DNA of 36,593 nt from Microbacterium sp. (GTDB taxonomy: Bacteria > Actinomycetota > Actinomycetes > Actinomycetales > Microbacteriaceae): positions 1-36,593 of the forward strand of contig JAITLM010000040.1 in assembly GCA_031277885.1 (NCBI GenBank), read 5' to 3'. Made by a program: the position numbers and the translations under genes. The stretch's first letter is position 1; each line of letters opens with the position of its first letter. This document shows positions 15,631-24,500 of the stretch, piece by piece. The notes beneath the pieces were generated by a model. It had not been told where the DNA came from. It ran no database searches and saw nothing but the letters and a program-made list of their open reading frames with translations.

Positions 15631-16842
15631 ATGCCGGATCAGCCGCTCGAACACGCCGTGTGGGGCAGGGCGGCGGCGTTCGGGCCCGACACCGGGCGGA
15701 TCCCGGCCGGGCCGCCCCCGCGCTTCCGCCTGATCGCGCCGGTCGTGCTGTGCCTGCTCGTGCAGCTGCCCGCGACGGTCTGGGTCGCGGCGCACGCCGG
15801 CCACGGCCTGCACTGGCGGATGGCGCTGCACCTCTCGCTCGCGGTCGCGGGCCCGCTGGCGCTGCTCGCGGCGCGGCGTTTCCCCGGGCCGACGGTCGCC
15901 GTCGTGTCCGCGCTCGCACTTCTCGACGTGCTCACCACACCCGTCTACGGGCCGCCGTACCTCGCCCTGGCGTTCGCGATCGCGATCGCGGTGGTCCGCG
16001 GGGCCGCGGTCTGGGCCGCCGCCTCCGTCGCGACCGCGTGGGTCGCCGCGATCCTCGTCGGCGTCACGATCGGCCGGATCTGGCATCCCGGGCTCATCGT
16101 GGCGGCGACGCTGGCGCTCGCCGCGAGCTTCGCGGTCGGCGCCTTCGTGCGCACGCGCGGGGCCAGGATGGCCGCGATGCGCGCCGATGCGCAGCGTCAC
16201 CGCCGCAGCGCCGAGGAGCGCGAGCGCGTGCGCATCGCCCGTGAGCTGCACGACGTGCTGGGGCACGCGCTGTCGCAGATGAACGTGCAGGCGAGCGTCG
16301 GGCTGCACCTGTTCGACCGCGACCCCGAGCAGGCGCGCACCGCGCTGCAGAACGTGAAGGACACCTCGAAGCTGGCGCTGGAAGAGGTGCGCGGCGTGCT
16401 CGGCGTGCTCCGCGACGGGGAGGTGCCGCTCGTCCCGCAGGCCGAGCTCGCGGAACTCCCTCGGCTCATCGCCGGCCTCACCGCGCCGGGGCTGGACATC
16501 GAGCTCGACGACGAGCTCGCCGGCCGCGCGCCCAGCCGCGCGGCGCAGTTCGCCGCGTACCGGATCGTGCAGGAGGCGCTCACGAACGCGGTGCGGCATG
16601 CGCACGCCCATCACGTGCGCGTGGTGCTGGAGCGCCGGGACGAGCCGGATCCGGTTCTCGTGGTCACGGTGACCGACGACGGCCGCGGCTTCGGCGGGGC
16701 GGATCCGGAGGTCTCGGGACACGGAGGCGTGCTCGGCATGCGGGAGCGGGCGGCGCTGCTCGGCGGCACGATCGAGATCGGCGACGGCGAGGCGGGCGGC
16801 GCGCGCGTCGTGGCCAGGCTGCCGTGGGGGAGGGCATCGTGA
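15631..16842 (+). CDS. Sensor histidine kinase, NarL-type (HisKA_3)
   Basis: A 403-residue membrane kinase. Four to five hydrophobic segments lie between ~33 and 173 with only short loops, then a coiled linker of arginine and glutamate residues. Phospho-acceptor H207 lies in RVRIARELHDVLGHALS. The ATPase domain has EALTNAVRHAHAHH, VTDDGRGFGG and GGVLGMRERAALLGG. It is followed, with a four-base GTGA overlap, by its response regulator. The perfect inverted repeat upstream suggests autoregulation. Small-loop kinases of this group often respond to cell-envelope stress (family knowledge; the signal here is unknown). Confidence 0.92.
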   Translation: MPDQPLEHAVWGRAAAFGPDTGRIPAGPPPRFRLIAPVVLCLLVQLPATVWVAAHAGHGLHWRMALHLSLAVAGPLALLAARRFPGPTVAVVSALALLDVLTTPVYGPPYLALAFAIAIAVVRGAAVWAAASVATAWVAAILVGVTIGRIWHPGLIVAATLALAASFAVGAFVRTRGARMAAMRADAQRHRRSAEERERVRIARELHDVLGHALSQMNVQASVGLHLFDRDPEQARTALQNVKDTSKLALEEVRGVLGVLRDGEVPLVPQAELAELPRLIAGLTAPGLDIELDDELAGRAPSRAAQFAAYRIVQEALTNAVRHAHAHHVRVVLERRDEPDPVLVVTVTDDGRGFGGADPEVSGHGGVLGMRERAALLGGTIEIGDGEAGGARVVARLPWGRAS

Positions 16843-17501
16843 TCCGGGTCGCGCTCGCGGACGACCAGCTGCTCGTGCGGGCCGGTTTCCGCGCGCTGCT
16901 CGACGCGGAGGACGGCATCGAGGTCGTCGCGGAGGCGGCGGGAGGACGCGAGCTGCTCGAGCGGATCCGGACGACGCCCGTGGACGTCGTGCTCATGGAC
17001 ATCCGCATGCCCGACGGCGATGGACTCTGGGCCACGGAGCAGATCGCGGGGGACGCGGCCCTCGCGGACGTGCATGTCGTGATCGTGACGACGTTCGAGC
17101 TCGACGAGTACGTGGTGCGCGCGGTGCGCGCCGGAGCGGCGGGGTTCCTCGTGAAGGACACGGAGCCGGCGGACCTGGTGCGCGCGGTGCGGGTCGTCGC
17201 GGCCGGTGACGCGCTGCTCTCGCCCGGCGTCACCAAGCGTCTGCTGGAGCGGCTCACGGTGGGGCTCCGCGATGCGCCGGAGCCGGCGGGGCTGGACGGC
17301 ATCACCGAGCGCGAGCGCGAGGTGCTGCGCCTCGTCGGCCTGGGGCTGACCAACGACGAGATCGCGGAGCGGCTGTTCCTCAGCCCGCTCACCGCGAAGA
17401 CCCACGTGTCGCGGATCATGGCCAAGCTGCACGCTCGCGATCGCGTCCACCTCGTGGTCATCGCCTACGAGACCGGCCTGGTCGCCCCCGGCTGGCAGTA
17501 G
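16839..17501 (+). CDS. NarL/LuxR-family response regulator
   Basis: A 220-residue regulator. The receiver domain has D8-D9, phospho-acceptor D54 in VLMDIRMPDGDG, T84-T85 and K106 in FLVKDTEP. The LuxR-type helix-turn-helix lies at ~150-210: ITEREREVLRLVGLGLTNDE, then LSPLTAKTHVSRIMAKL. The GTG at 16839 is preferred because GGAGGG lies just upstream and the overlap with the kinase stop is GTGA; a GTG at 16824 would add five residues. It probably binds the GGCGTACTCC palindrome upstream of its own operon and similar sites before the SHOCT gene (inference). Two tandem hairpins follow its stop. Confidence 0.92.
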   Translation: MIRVALADDQLLVRAGFRALLDAEDGIEVVAEAAGGRELLERIRTTPVDVVLMDIRMPDGDGLWATEQIAGDAALADVHVVIVTTFELDEYVVRAVRAGAAGFLVKDTEPADLVRAVRVVAAGDALLSPGVTKRLLERLTVGLRDAPEPAGLDGITEREREVLRLVGLGLTNDEIAERLFLSPLTAKTHVSRIMAKLHARDRVHLVVIAYETGLVAPGWQ

Positions 17502-17627
17502 CGAGTCGTCCCCCTGAGCGGATGCCATGGGCTCCGCTGAGGGGGACGACTCGAAGTGGGGCGGGCCACCTCTTCGGGTCGTCCCCGCCAGCGCACGCCA
17601 TGGGCTTCGCTGACGGGGACGACTCGG
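17502..17627. repeat. Two tandem hairpins of one repeat family (GTCGTCCCC stem, CCATGGGC loop)
   Basis: Hairpin 1: arms 17502-17522 and 17533-17553 pair over 21 bases with one mismatch. Hairpin 2: about 17575-17627, stem GTCGTCCCCG-C-CAGCG against CGCTG-A-CGGGGACGAC. Both stems contain GTCGTCCCC/GGGGACGAC and both loops carry GCCATGGGCT, so they are copies in the same orientation. They directly follow the response-regulator stop and may act as its terminator. Confidence 0.75.
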
Positions 17628-17650
17628 AAGTAGAGGGGACGCGAGGCGGG

Positions 17651-17688
17651 GCGTACTCCCGGGGGAGCAGGGGGAATCACTCCCGGGG
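17651..17688. promoter_or_regulatory. Operator-like repeats upstream of the SHOCT gene
   Basis: GCGTACTCCC (17651-17660) followed by GGGAG makes a partial match to the palindrome at 15553-15576. ACTCCCGGGG occurs at 17655-17664 and again at 17679-17688, 24 bases apart. A gene set under the second two-component system is plausible. Confidence 0.4.
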
Positions 17689-17769
17689 CCGGATTCGGGG
17701 GAGGGCGCGGATGACGAGGCTGGATCCATCGGTCGAGAAGCGACCGAATCGATCCAAGGATGGTCACTC

Positions 17770-18120
17770 ATGATCGCAACCGTCGCGGCCATCGCCGCGC
17801 ATCCCGGGCACTGGGGCATGGGCATGGCCCCGTTCTGGCCCTTCTTCATCATCGGGCCGCTGATGTTCCTCGTCATCGTCGGCCTGCTGATCGCCCTCCT
17901 CGTGCGGCGTCGTCGCTGGGGCGGTCCCGGTCCGTGGGCCTGGCACGGCGCTCCCGGCGCTCCCGGAGCCCAGGCGCCCTGGGCGGCGGCGCAGGGCGGC
18001 GCGGCGCAGAGCCGCACCGCGGAGCAGATCCTCGCCGACCGCTTCGCCAAGGGCGACGTGGACGAGACCGAGTACCGCGCCCGCCTCGAGGTGCTCCGCG
18101 CGAACCGCCCGGAGGCCTGA
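17770..18120 (+). CDS. Membrane protein with a C-terminal SHOCT domain
   Basis: A 116-residue protein. After a short His/Met/Gly-rich N-terminus, one strong membrane segment lies at about 21-45 (FWPFFIIGPLMFLVIVGLLI), followed by a basic stop-transfer stretch RRRR. A Gly/Ala/Pro/Gln-rich linker leads to a SHOCT domain at ~83-112 (AEQILADRFAKGDVDETEYRARLEVL), a short module thought to mediate oligomerisation. AAGGA at 17756-17760 lies 9 bases before the ATG. It stands downstream of the second two-component system with matching half-sites upstream, so it is a candidate target. Its molecular role is unknown. Confidence 0.82.
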   Translation: MIATVAAIAAHPGHWGMGMAPFWPFFIIGPLMFLVIVGLLIALLVRRRRWGGPGPWAWHGAPGAPGAQAPWAAAQGGAAQSRTAEQILADRFAKGDVDETEYRARLEVLRANRPEA

Positions 18121-18155
18121 ACCGCCCACGAGGCGGCCTGATCCACCGACCGGTC

Positions 18156-18183
18156 GGCCCGTCATGCCCGTGCATGGCGGGCC
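18156..18183. other. Inverted repeat between the SHOCT and GntR genes
   Basis: GGCCCGTCATG (18156-18166) and CATGGCGGGCC (18173-18183) pair with one mismatch around a 6-base loop. It may end SHOCT transcription or be an operator for the GntR regulator; the sequence does not decide. Confidence 0.45.
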
Positions 18184-18211
18184 GTCGGCGCGCGTGCGCG
18201 AGAATGGGGGC

Positions 18212-18259
18212 ATGCTCCGGCCGCCGATTCCCACCCCTGCGCGCGGGGGCGGGAAGTGA
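18212..18259 (+). CDS. Possible 15-residue leader ORF before the GntR gene
   Basis: ATG at 18212 opens a 15-codon frame (MLRPPIPTPARGGGK) that stops at TGA 18257-18259, overlapping the GTG start of the GntR gene as GTGA. GAGAAT lies 6 bases before the ATG, close to the leaderless layout seen elsewhere in the window. The overlap would let ribosomes re-start on the regulator gene. It is too short to judge as a protein. Confidence 0.3.
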   Translation: MLRPPIPTPARGGGK

Positions 18260-18996
18260 CCGAGGGATCCCGCGAGAGCTCGCGCACGGCGCAGATCTCC
18301 GCGGAGCTGCGCCGGCGGATCTCCGAGGGCGACTTCGCCGCCGGCACCCGCCTGCCGAGCGAGGCGATGCTGAGCGCCGAGTACGGCACGACGCGCAGCG
18401 TGATCCGCGGAGCGCTCGCCCGGCTCGCGCGCCTCTCGCTCGTCGTCTCCCGGCCGAGGGGCGGATGGATCGTCCAGGCCGCGCACCAGACCCAGGGCTT
18501 CGCGCGGATGCAGTCGTTCACGGAGTGGGCGAGTGAGGGAGGGCGCATGCCAGGGGGCGCGATCACCTCGCGCACCGTGGGACCGGCGGATGCGCGCGAG
18601 GCGCAGCAGTTCCGGATCCGGCTCGGCGAGCCGCTGCTCCGCTTCGTGCGGCTGCGCACGCTGGACGGACTGCCCGTCATGATCGAGCGCTCGGTCTGGG
18701 CGCCTTGGGTCGCGGAGGTCATCACGCAGGTTCCCGACGACGTGCGCTCGACCACGGTCGCGCTCGCCGAGGCCGGGATCCGCGTCGCCTCGACGAACCA
18801 CCGGATCGAGGCGGCCGCCGCGACCACGGAGGACGCGGCGCTGCTCGGCGTGCGCCGCTCGAGCCCGCTGCTGCAGGTCGGACGCACCACGACCACCCGC
18901 GAGGGACGGCTCGTGGAGCTCGGCGTGGACCGCTATCGCGCGGGGGCGATCGCGTTCGAGATCGCGGCGGGGCAGACGGTCCGCACCGCGCTCTGA
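18256..18996 (+). CDS. GntR-family transcriptional regulator, HutC subfamily
   Basis: A 246-residue regulator. The winged helix-turn-helix lies at ~10-75: ISAELRRRISEGDFAAGTRLPSE, then AEYGTTRSVIRGALARLARLSLV and the wing SRPRGGW. Residues ~90-240 form a UTRA-type effector-binding domain (QSFTEWASEGG, EPLLRFVRLRTLDGLPVMIERS, then VELGVDRYRAGAIAFEI). HutC-type regulators bind small sugars, amino acids or related metabolites and usually repress nearby genes. The start is a GTG at 18256 with a purine-rich GGGGGCGGGAA just upstream. The phospholipase gene lies downstream but ~300 bases of repeats intervene, so its target is not clear. Confidence 0.88.
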   Translation: MTEGSRESSRTAQISAELRRRISEGDFAAGTRLPSEAMLSAEYGTTRSVIRGALARLARLSLVVSRPRGGWIVQAAHQTQGFARMQSFTEWASEGGRMPGGAITSRTVGPADAREAQQFRIRLGEPLLRFVRLRTLDGLPVMIERSVWAPWVAEVITQVPDDVRSTTVALAEAGIRVASTNHRIEAAAATTEDAALLGVRRSSPLLQVGRTTTTREGRLVELGVDRYRAGAIAFEIAAGQTVRTAL

Positions 18997-19023
18997 GCCG
19001 GGGGCGCTGCTCCGAGAGGCGCC

Positions 19024-19138
19024 GCGTTTCGTCCCGCCTGCGGCTCGCTCAACGACCGGTGTAGGCGCGCGTTTCGTCTCGCCTGCGGCTCGCTCAACGA
19101 CCGGAGCACGCGCGCGTTGCGGCTCGCTCAACGACCGG
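19024..19138. repeat. Three tandem units of an intergenic repeat (GCGTTTCGTC...CTCAACGACCGG)
   Basis: Units at 19024-19059 and 19069-19104 are 36 bases each and nearly identical: GCGTTTCGTCYCGCCTGCGG followed by CTCGCTCAACGACCGG. The third, 19113-19138, has lost the internal TCGTCTCGCCT. The same sequence appears in both orientations at 28475-28617. It fills most of the gap between the GntR and phospholipase genes. Confidence 0.8.
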
Positions 19139-19223
19139 TGGGAGGCCGGAAACAGCCCAGTGTGCACGCTCGGCGGCCGGATCCGCGGTGCACCGGGCCG
19201 ATGCCACCGGCCCGTCCTCCCGC

Positions 19224-19245
19224 GTTCACCGACTGTTCCCCTCGG
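19224..19245 (+). promoter_or_regulatory. PHO-box-like direct repeat upstream of the phospholipase C gene
   Basis: GTTCACCGACT and GTTCCCCTCGG are adjacent 11-base units, the period and core (GTTCA/C-CC) of actinobacterial PhoP boxes. The site lies 59-80 bases before the ATG. Phosphate-starvation control of a phospholipase is a common pattern. A clear -10 is not visible. Confidence 0.45.
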
Positions 19246-19303
19246 CTTGCTCTCCTCGATCTCGGCGCCCGCCCCGGGTGCCCCGTCGTCCCGAGGAGCG
19301 TCC

Positions 19304-21496
19304 ATGTCCAGCGAGCCCGTCCCGTTCCGCCCGGATCCCTACGAGCGTCCCCGCACGGTCCCCGACGAGGTGCTGCACAGCGGCATGACCCGTCGCGGCA
19401 TGCTGCGCGCGCTCGGCCTCCTGGGCGGCGCCGCCGCCGTCGGCGCCGGCCTCGGCGCGGGAGCGACGGCCTCCTCGGCCTCGGCCGCCGGGGGAGCGAG
19501 CACGGCGGCGACCGCCGCCGGCGCGCCGCGGGCCTACGCGCTGCCGGAGGGCTTCTCGGGAGACATCACCGACATCAAGCACGTCGTGGTCCTCATGCAG
19601 GAGAACCGGTCCTTCGACCACTACTACGGCGCCCTCCCGGGTGTGCGCGGCTTCGACGACAAGCAGGCGCTCCGGTTCCAGAACGGCACCGACGTCTTCT
19701 CCCAGCCGCAGGGATCCTCGTTCGTCAAGCCCAGCCGTGTGACCACGGTCGCCGGCACCACCACGGGCCTGGACCACTCGTACTCGGGCGGCACCTCGGC
19801 ATGGGCCGGGGGACGCTACAACAACTGGATCGGCGCCAAGGGCGCCAACACCATGCACTACGTCTCCGGTGAGGAGATCCCCTGGCAGTACTCGCTCGCG
19901 AGCGCCTACACGATCTGCGACAACTGGCACTGCTCGGTCATGGGGCCGACCACGCCGAACCGGCTCTACGCGTGGACCGGCACCTCGGGCGGCGTCGTCG
20001 ACAACGGCGGCGAGTCCAACGGCAACCGCACCTGGCAGACCTATCCCGAGGCGCTGCAGGCCGCGGGCGTCTCGTGGCGGATCTACGTCGACAACACGAA
20101 CAACGGATCCAGCTGGGTCGGCGACTACACCGACAACCCGATCCGCGGCTTCAACGCCTTCACGACGTCGGGTTCGTCCGCGCAGGACCTCGCGAACCGC
20201 GCCGACGCGACGAAGAACGCCGCCGGGACGGGCCTGGTGTGGCGGGCAGGGTCCGCGCCCTACGCCTCGACCGGCGTCGTCAACAACGACAGCGACGCCA
20301 ACCTGAACGGCGTGCTGAAGGACTTCATCGCGGCGTGCAAGCCGGGCGCGCAGTATCCGCTGCCCCAGGTCTCCTGGATCGTCGCACCGTACAGCTGGTC
20401 GGAGCACCCCTCGGCGAACCCCGAGCACGGCGCGCACTTCTCGAACCGCGTGATCCAGACGCTGCAGAGCAACCCTGAGATCTGGAAGAGCACGCTGCTG
20501 ATCATGACCTTCGACGAGAACGACGGCTACTTCGACCACGTGCTGCCGCCGTTCGCCGAGCCGGGCACCCCGGGCGAGTACAACGGATCCACCCCGATCG
20601 GCTACGGCGCCCGCATCCCGACGATCCTCGTCTCGCCGTGGACGCGCGGCGGCTGGGTCGGCACCGAGACCTTCGACCACACCTCGCTCATCCGCTTCCT
20701 CGAGACCTGGACCACCGCGATCGGCACCCCCGCGATGTCGACCACGATCAGCGCCTGGCGCCGCGGGATCAGCGGCGACCTCACGAGCGCGATGGACTTC
20801 GCGCATCCCGTGATCGACGTCCCCTCGCTGCCCGACACCGACGCCCTCGTGCAGATCGCCCGCGCGGGCGGCACGATCGGCACCCAGGTGCCGCCGGCCG
20901 ACAAGTGGTCGAGCACCCCGCTCAAGCACCGGCCGCTCTCGTACCACCCGCACGGCGTCTTCGTGGAGGACCGCAAGACGGGCAAGGTCAGCGTGCAGCT
21001 CAGCGTGGTCGGAGGGCCGCAGGGCAAGGCGCTGAGCCTGCAGGCGTTCCCCGACAAGTACCTGCCCTTCGCGAACACCCCCTACACGGTCACCGGGACC
21101 AAGCCCGCGACGCATGTCTGGGATGCGACGGCGCAGGACGGCCGCTATGCGTTCTCCGTGTACGGACCGGACGGCTTCGTCCGCGCGCACGCCGGCACGG
21201 TCCTGCCCGCAGGCCAGAACGGCGGCGCCGTGCCCCGCATCGAGGTCGACCTCGTGGCCGGCGAGACGCCGACCGTCACGATCGCGCTGTACAACGACGG
21301 CCGCCAGAGCGTGCACTACGCGCTCACGCCGAACGACCACGCCGGCACCGCGCAGCGCATCTGGGTCAAGCCCGGCGCGACCGAGACCGTGACCTGGCCG
21401 ACGTCCGAGGGCTACTACGACGTCGTCGTCACCGCCGACACGAACAGCGGCTGGAAGCACCGCTACGCCGGTCGCGTCGCCCAGCTGCCCGCCTGA
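19304..21496 (+). CDS. Tat-exported phospholipase C, phosphocholine-specific type
   Basis: A 730-residue secreted phosphoesterase. A Tat signal is clear: T29-R30-R31-G-M-L followed by a hydrophobic, Gly/Ala-rich stretch to about 62. The catalytic domain starts at ~90 with the signature HVVVLMQENRSFDHYYG (E100, N101, D105, H106), followed by TTPNR, EHPSANPEHG and MTFDENDGYFDHV. These match the acid-phosphatase/phospholipase C family that cleaves phosphatidylcholine or sphingomyelin. Two C-terminal beta modules (~535-725; HGVFVEDRKTGKVSV and VTIALYNDGRQSVHYAL) are the usual DUF756-type tail. GAGGAG at 19293-19298 selects this ATG. A PHO-box-like repeat lies upstream. It is followed at 59 bases by the mosaic LamG protein on the same strand. 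Confidence 0.92.
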   Translation: MSSEPVPFRPDPYERPRTVPDEVLHSGMTRRGMLRALGLLGGAAAVGAGLGAGATASSASAAGGASTAATAAGAPRAYALPEGFSGDITDIKHVVVLMQENRSFDHYYGALPGVRGFDDKQALRFQNGTDVFSQPQGSSFVKPSRVTTVAGTTTGLDHSYSGGTSAWAGGRYNNWIGAKGANTMHYVSGEEIPWQYSLASAYTICDNWHCSVMGPTTPNRLYAWTGTSGGVVDNGGESNGNRTWQTYPEALQAAGVSWRIYVDNTNNGSSWVGDYTDNPIRGFNAFTTSGSSAQDLANRADATKNAAGTGLVWRAGSAPYASTGVVNNDSDANLNGVLKDFIAACKPGAQYPLPQVSWIVAPYSWSEHPSANPEHGAHFSNRVIQTLQSNPEIWKSTLLIMTFDENDGYFDHVLPPFAEPGTPGEYNGSTPIGYGARIPTILVSPWTRGGWVGTETFDHTSLIRFLETWTTAIGTPAMSTTISAWRRGISGDLTSAMDFAHPVIDVPSLPDTDALVQIARAGGTIGTQVPPADKWSSTPLKHRPLSYHPHGVFVEDRKTGKVSVQLSVVGGPQGKALSLQAFPDKYLPFANTPYTVTGTKPATHVWDATAQDGRYAFSVYGPDGFVRAHAGTVLPAGQNGGAVPRIEVDLVAGETPTVTIALYNDGRQSVHYALTPNDHAGTAQRIWVKPGATETVTWPTSEGYYDVVVTADTNSGWKHRYAGRVAQLPA

Positions 21497-21555
21497 CCCC
21501 CATCCACCCTGCCGAGCACCCGATCCCGCCCGCACCCGATCCGATGGAGTCCCGA

Positions 21556-24500
21556 ATGCCCCACCCGCGCCGGCGTCTGCGCCGCCTCGCCCTCGCCGCC
21601 CTCGCGGGCGCCGCCGTCGTCGTCTCGACGTTCGCGGCGACGCCCGCGGCGGTCGCGGATCCGACCCCCGCACCGTCGTCCTCGGCCGCCCCGACGCCCG
21701 CTCCCGCCCCGGAGCCGTCGTCGCCGACCACGGATCCCTCGCCGGAGCCGACCACGGCGCCGTCGCCCGCACCCGCGACGCCGGCACCGCCCGCGCCCGC
21801 TCCACGGGCCGCGATCCCGGGGGCGATCGCGCCCGTCGCGGCCTACACCTTCGACGCCGATAGCGGCTCGATCGTGAAGGACGTCTCGGGCAACGGGAAC
21901 GACGCGCGCTGGGTCGGATCCCCGGGCTACCGCCCGGGCGTCTCGGGGTCCGCGGCGACGATCGGCCTCGGCACGAACTACGTGAAGCTGCCCCTGGTGG
22001 CGGGGAAGACCGACGGCGCAGGGAGCTTCTCCTACGAGTTCTGGATGTCGGAGCAGAGCCGCACCTCCTACGGCACGCTCATGAGCAACCAGGACTTCGC
22101 GTCCTGCAACAACGCGGGTCTCACGCTCTACAACCAGACCACGCAGGGCGTGCTGCAGGCGTGCTGGGGGACCACTGCGGGCGGCACGAAGCGCTACATC
22201 AACGGGGCGACCCCGAACATCGCCGGATCCTGGCACCACGTCGCCGTCACGGTCGACCGCACCGCGAACGTCATCATCGTCTACACCGACGGGGTCGAGA
22301 CCAAGCGCTCCGCGGCGGGCGAGGTGACGACGGCGACGAACCTGAAGAGCGGGCTCGCCTTCAACATCGGCGGGTTCAGCGGCAGCGAGAAGGACGTCAG
22401 CGACGGCTACGTGAACGCCGCGATCGACGATCTGCGGTTCTATGACGCGGTGCTGCCTTCCGCGCAGATCGCCGACGACTACTCCGCGCTCAAGCCCGAC
22501 TCCGGCAGCTACACGGTCGCGTTCGACGGCAACGGCGCGACCTCGGGAGACATCACGGCGCAGACGCTCACGATCGGGAAGTCCGCGACCCTCCCGGCGA
22601 ACGCGTTCGTGCGCCCGGGCTACCAGTTCCAGGGGTGGGCGCTGAGCCCGAAGGGCCAGGTCGTCTATGCCGACGGCCAGTCGGTCGCAGACCTCACGGT
22701 CCGCGCGAACACCACGGTGACGCTCTCCGCGATCTGGAGCAGGCTGCGTGCACCGGGCGACGCGGTCGCCCCGTTCGCCTCCTACGACTTCGAGACCGCG
22801 GACGGCACCGCGATCCCCGACTCCTCCGGCCGCGGCAACGACGCGACCTGGTCGGGCACGCCGTCCTACGTCGCCGGTACCACCGGCAAGGCGGCCTACG
22901 TCAACGCGCCGGACGGCAGCACGCGCGGCGTGAACTTCTTCTCGCTCCCGCTCGTCCCCGGCCACACCGACGGATCCGGCAGCTTCTCGTACACGTTCTG
23001 GCTCAAGGAGGCCTCGTCGAGCTCCGACTCGCCGATCGTCTCGAACCAGGACTTCCGGCACTGCTACAACCGCGGCGCGACGCTCTACAACACCGCGGGC
23101 AGCCCCGGCGTCCTCCGCGGCTGCTTCGGTCAGAACGGCACGTCGACGACGCAGAACTACCTCGCGGATGCGAGCCGCACGTCCGTGATCGGATCCTGGC
23201 ACCACGTCGCCGTGGTCGTCGACCGCGCCGCGAGCACCATGACGACGTTCGTCGACGGGGAGCAGACCGCGCAGAGCACGAGCCTCGGCTCCGGCTTCTC
23301 CCTGGTCAGCGGCTACCCGTTCCGGGTCGGCGCGGAGGGCTCTCTGCTCGATGACGGCGACGGCTTCGTGAACGCCGCGATCGACACCTTCGACTTCTAC
23401 GACAGGGCGATCTCGGCGGCGCAGATCCAGAACGACTACATGGCGACGCACTCCGGCGACGTCGTCACCGACGGATCCACGCTCGCCCGCGGCTTCGTGT
23501 CCGGCGTGCTGCGCGCGCCCTCGGTGCGCGCCGGCGGTGCGGTCTCGCAGACCGTCGCCGGGCTCTGGAACGGCGGATCCGTCACCTCCTACACGAAGCT
23601 CGAGGGCGATGACTGGCTGAACGTCGACGCGCAGGGCGTCGTGACCGGCACGGCGCCGACGTCCGCGCCGGCCGACCCGGCCTTCCTCACGGTCGAGGCG
23701 ACGGACGGCACGACCACCGCCCGGATCGAGGTGGAGGTCCCGGTGCTCGCCGCCGATGCCGCCGTGCCCTTCGACGCGGTGACCTGGAACCTCTGGGATG
23801 CGGGCGGGCACGTCAACGACGCCGCCCTGAAGAACCTCGCGGTGATCGCCGAGAACGGCTTCGACGTGATCGGCGTGCAGCAGGACGGCGGCACCGCCGC
23901 GACAGCCCTCGCGAAGGCCCTCGGCTGGAACGCGCTCGAGGGGCCGGGCGGCGTCGGCCTGATCTCGCCGCACCCGCTCAGCGCGCGCACGGTCGTCGGC
24001 GAGCAGCCGGGCCTGGGCGCGACCGTGGACCTGCTCGGGCGCACCGTGCGGGTGTGGACCATGGGCCTGGACCGCACGGGCTACGGCCCCGAGGCCGCGT
24101 GCCTGGACGGGGTGACCGATCCCGCCGCGCTCGTCGCGGCGGAGCGCGGCAGCACCCGCTATGCGCAGGTCGATGCGCTCGCGGCGGCCATCGCGACCGA
24201 GACGTCCGCGGCGACCCCCGTCGTCGTCCTCTCGGATCTGGAGTCGCCGTCAGGGTCCGACTGGACCGCCGCCACGGCCGACGCGCACTGCGGCATCGGC
24301 GCGGTGGACTGGCCCGTCCCGGCCCGCCTCGCGCAGGCCGGTCTCGCCGACGCCTACCGCACCGCCAGCCCGGATCCGGCCTCCGACCCGGGCGACACCT
24401 GGTCGCCGCTCGTCGTGAAGACGGCCACCGGCGCGGATGAGCCGCAGGATCGGATCGATACCGTGCACTACGCGGGCTCGGCGCTGCGCGTGCTCGGCGC

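Noticed and set aside
19024..19138. CRISPR array
   Set aside because: Units are separated by only about 8-9 bases, one is internally deleted, no cas genes are present, and the same sequence occurs as a palindrome elsewhere.
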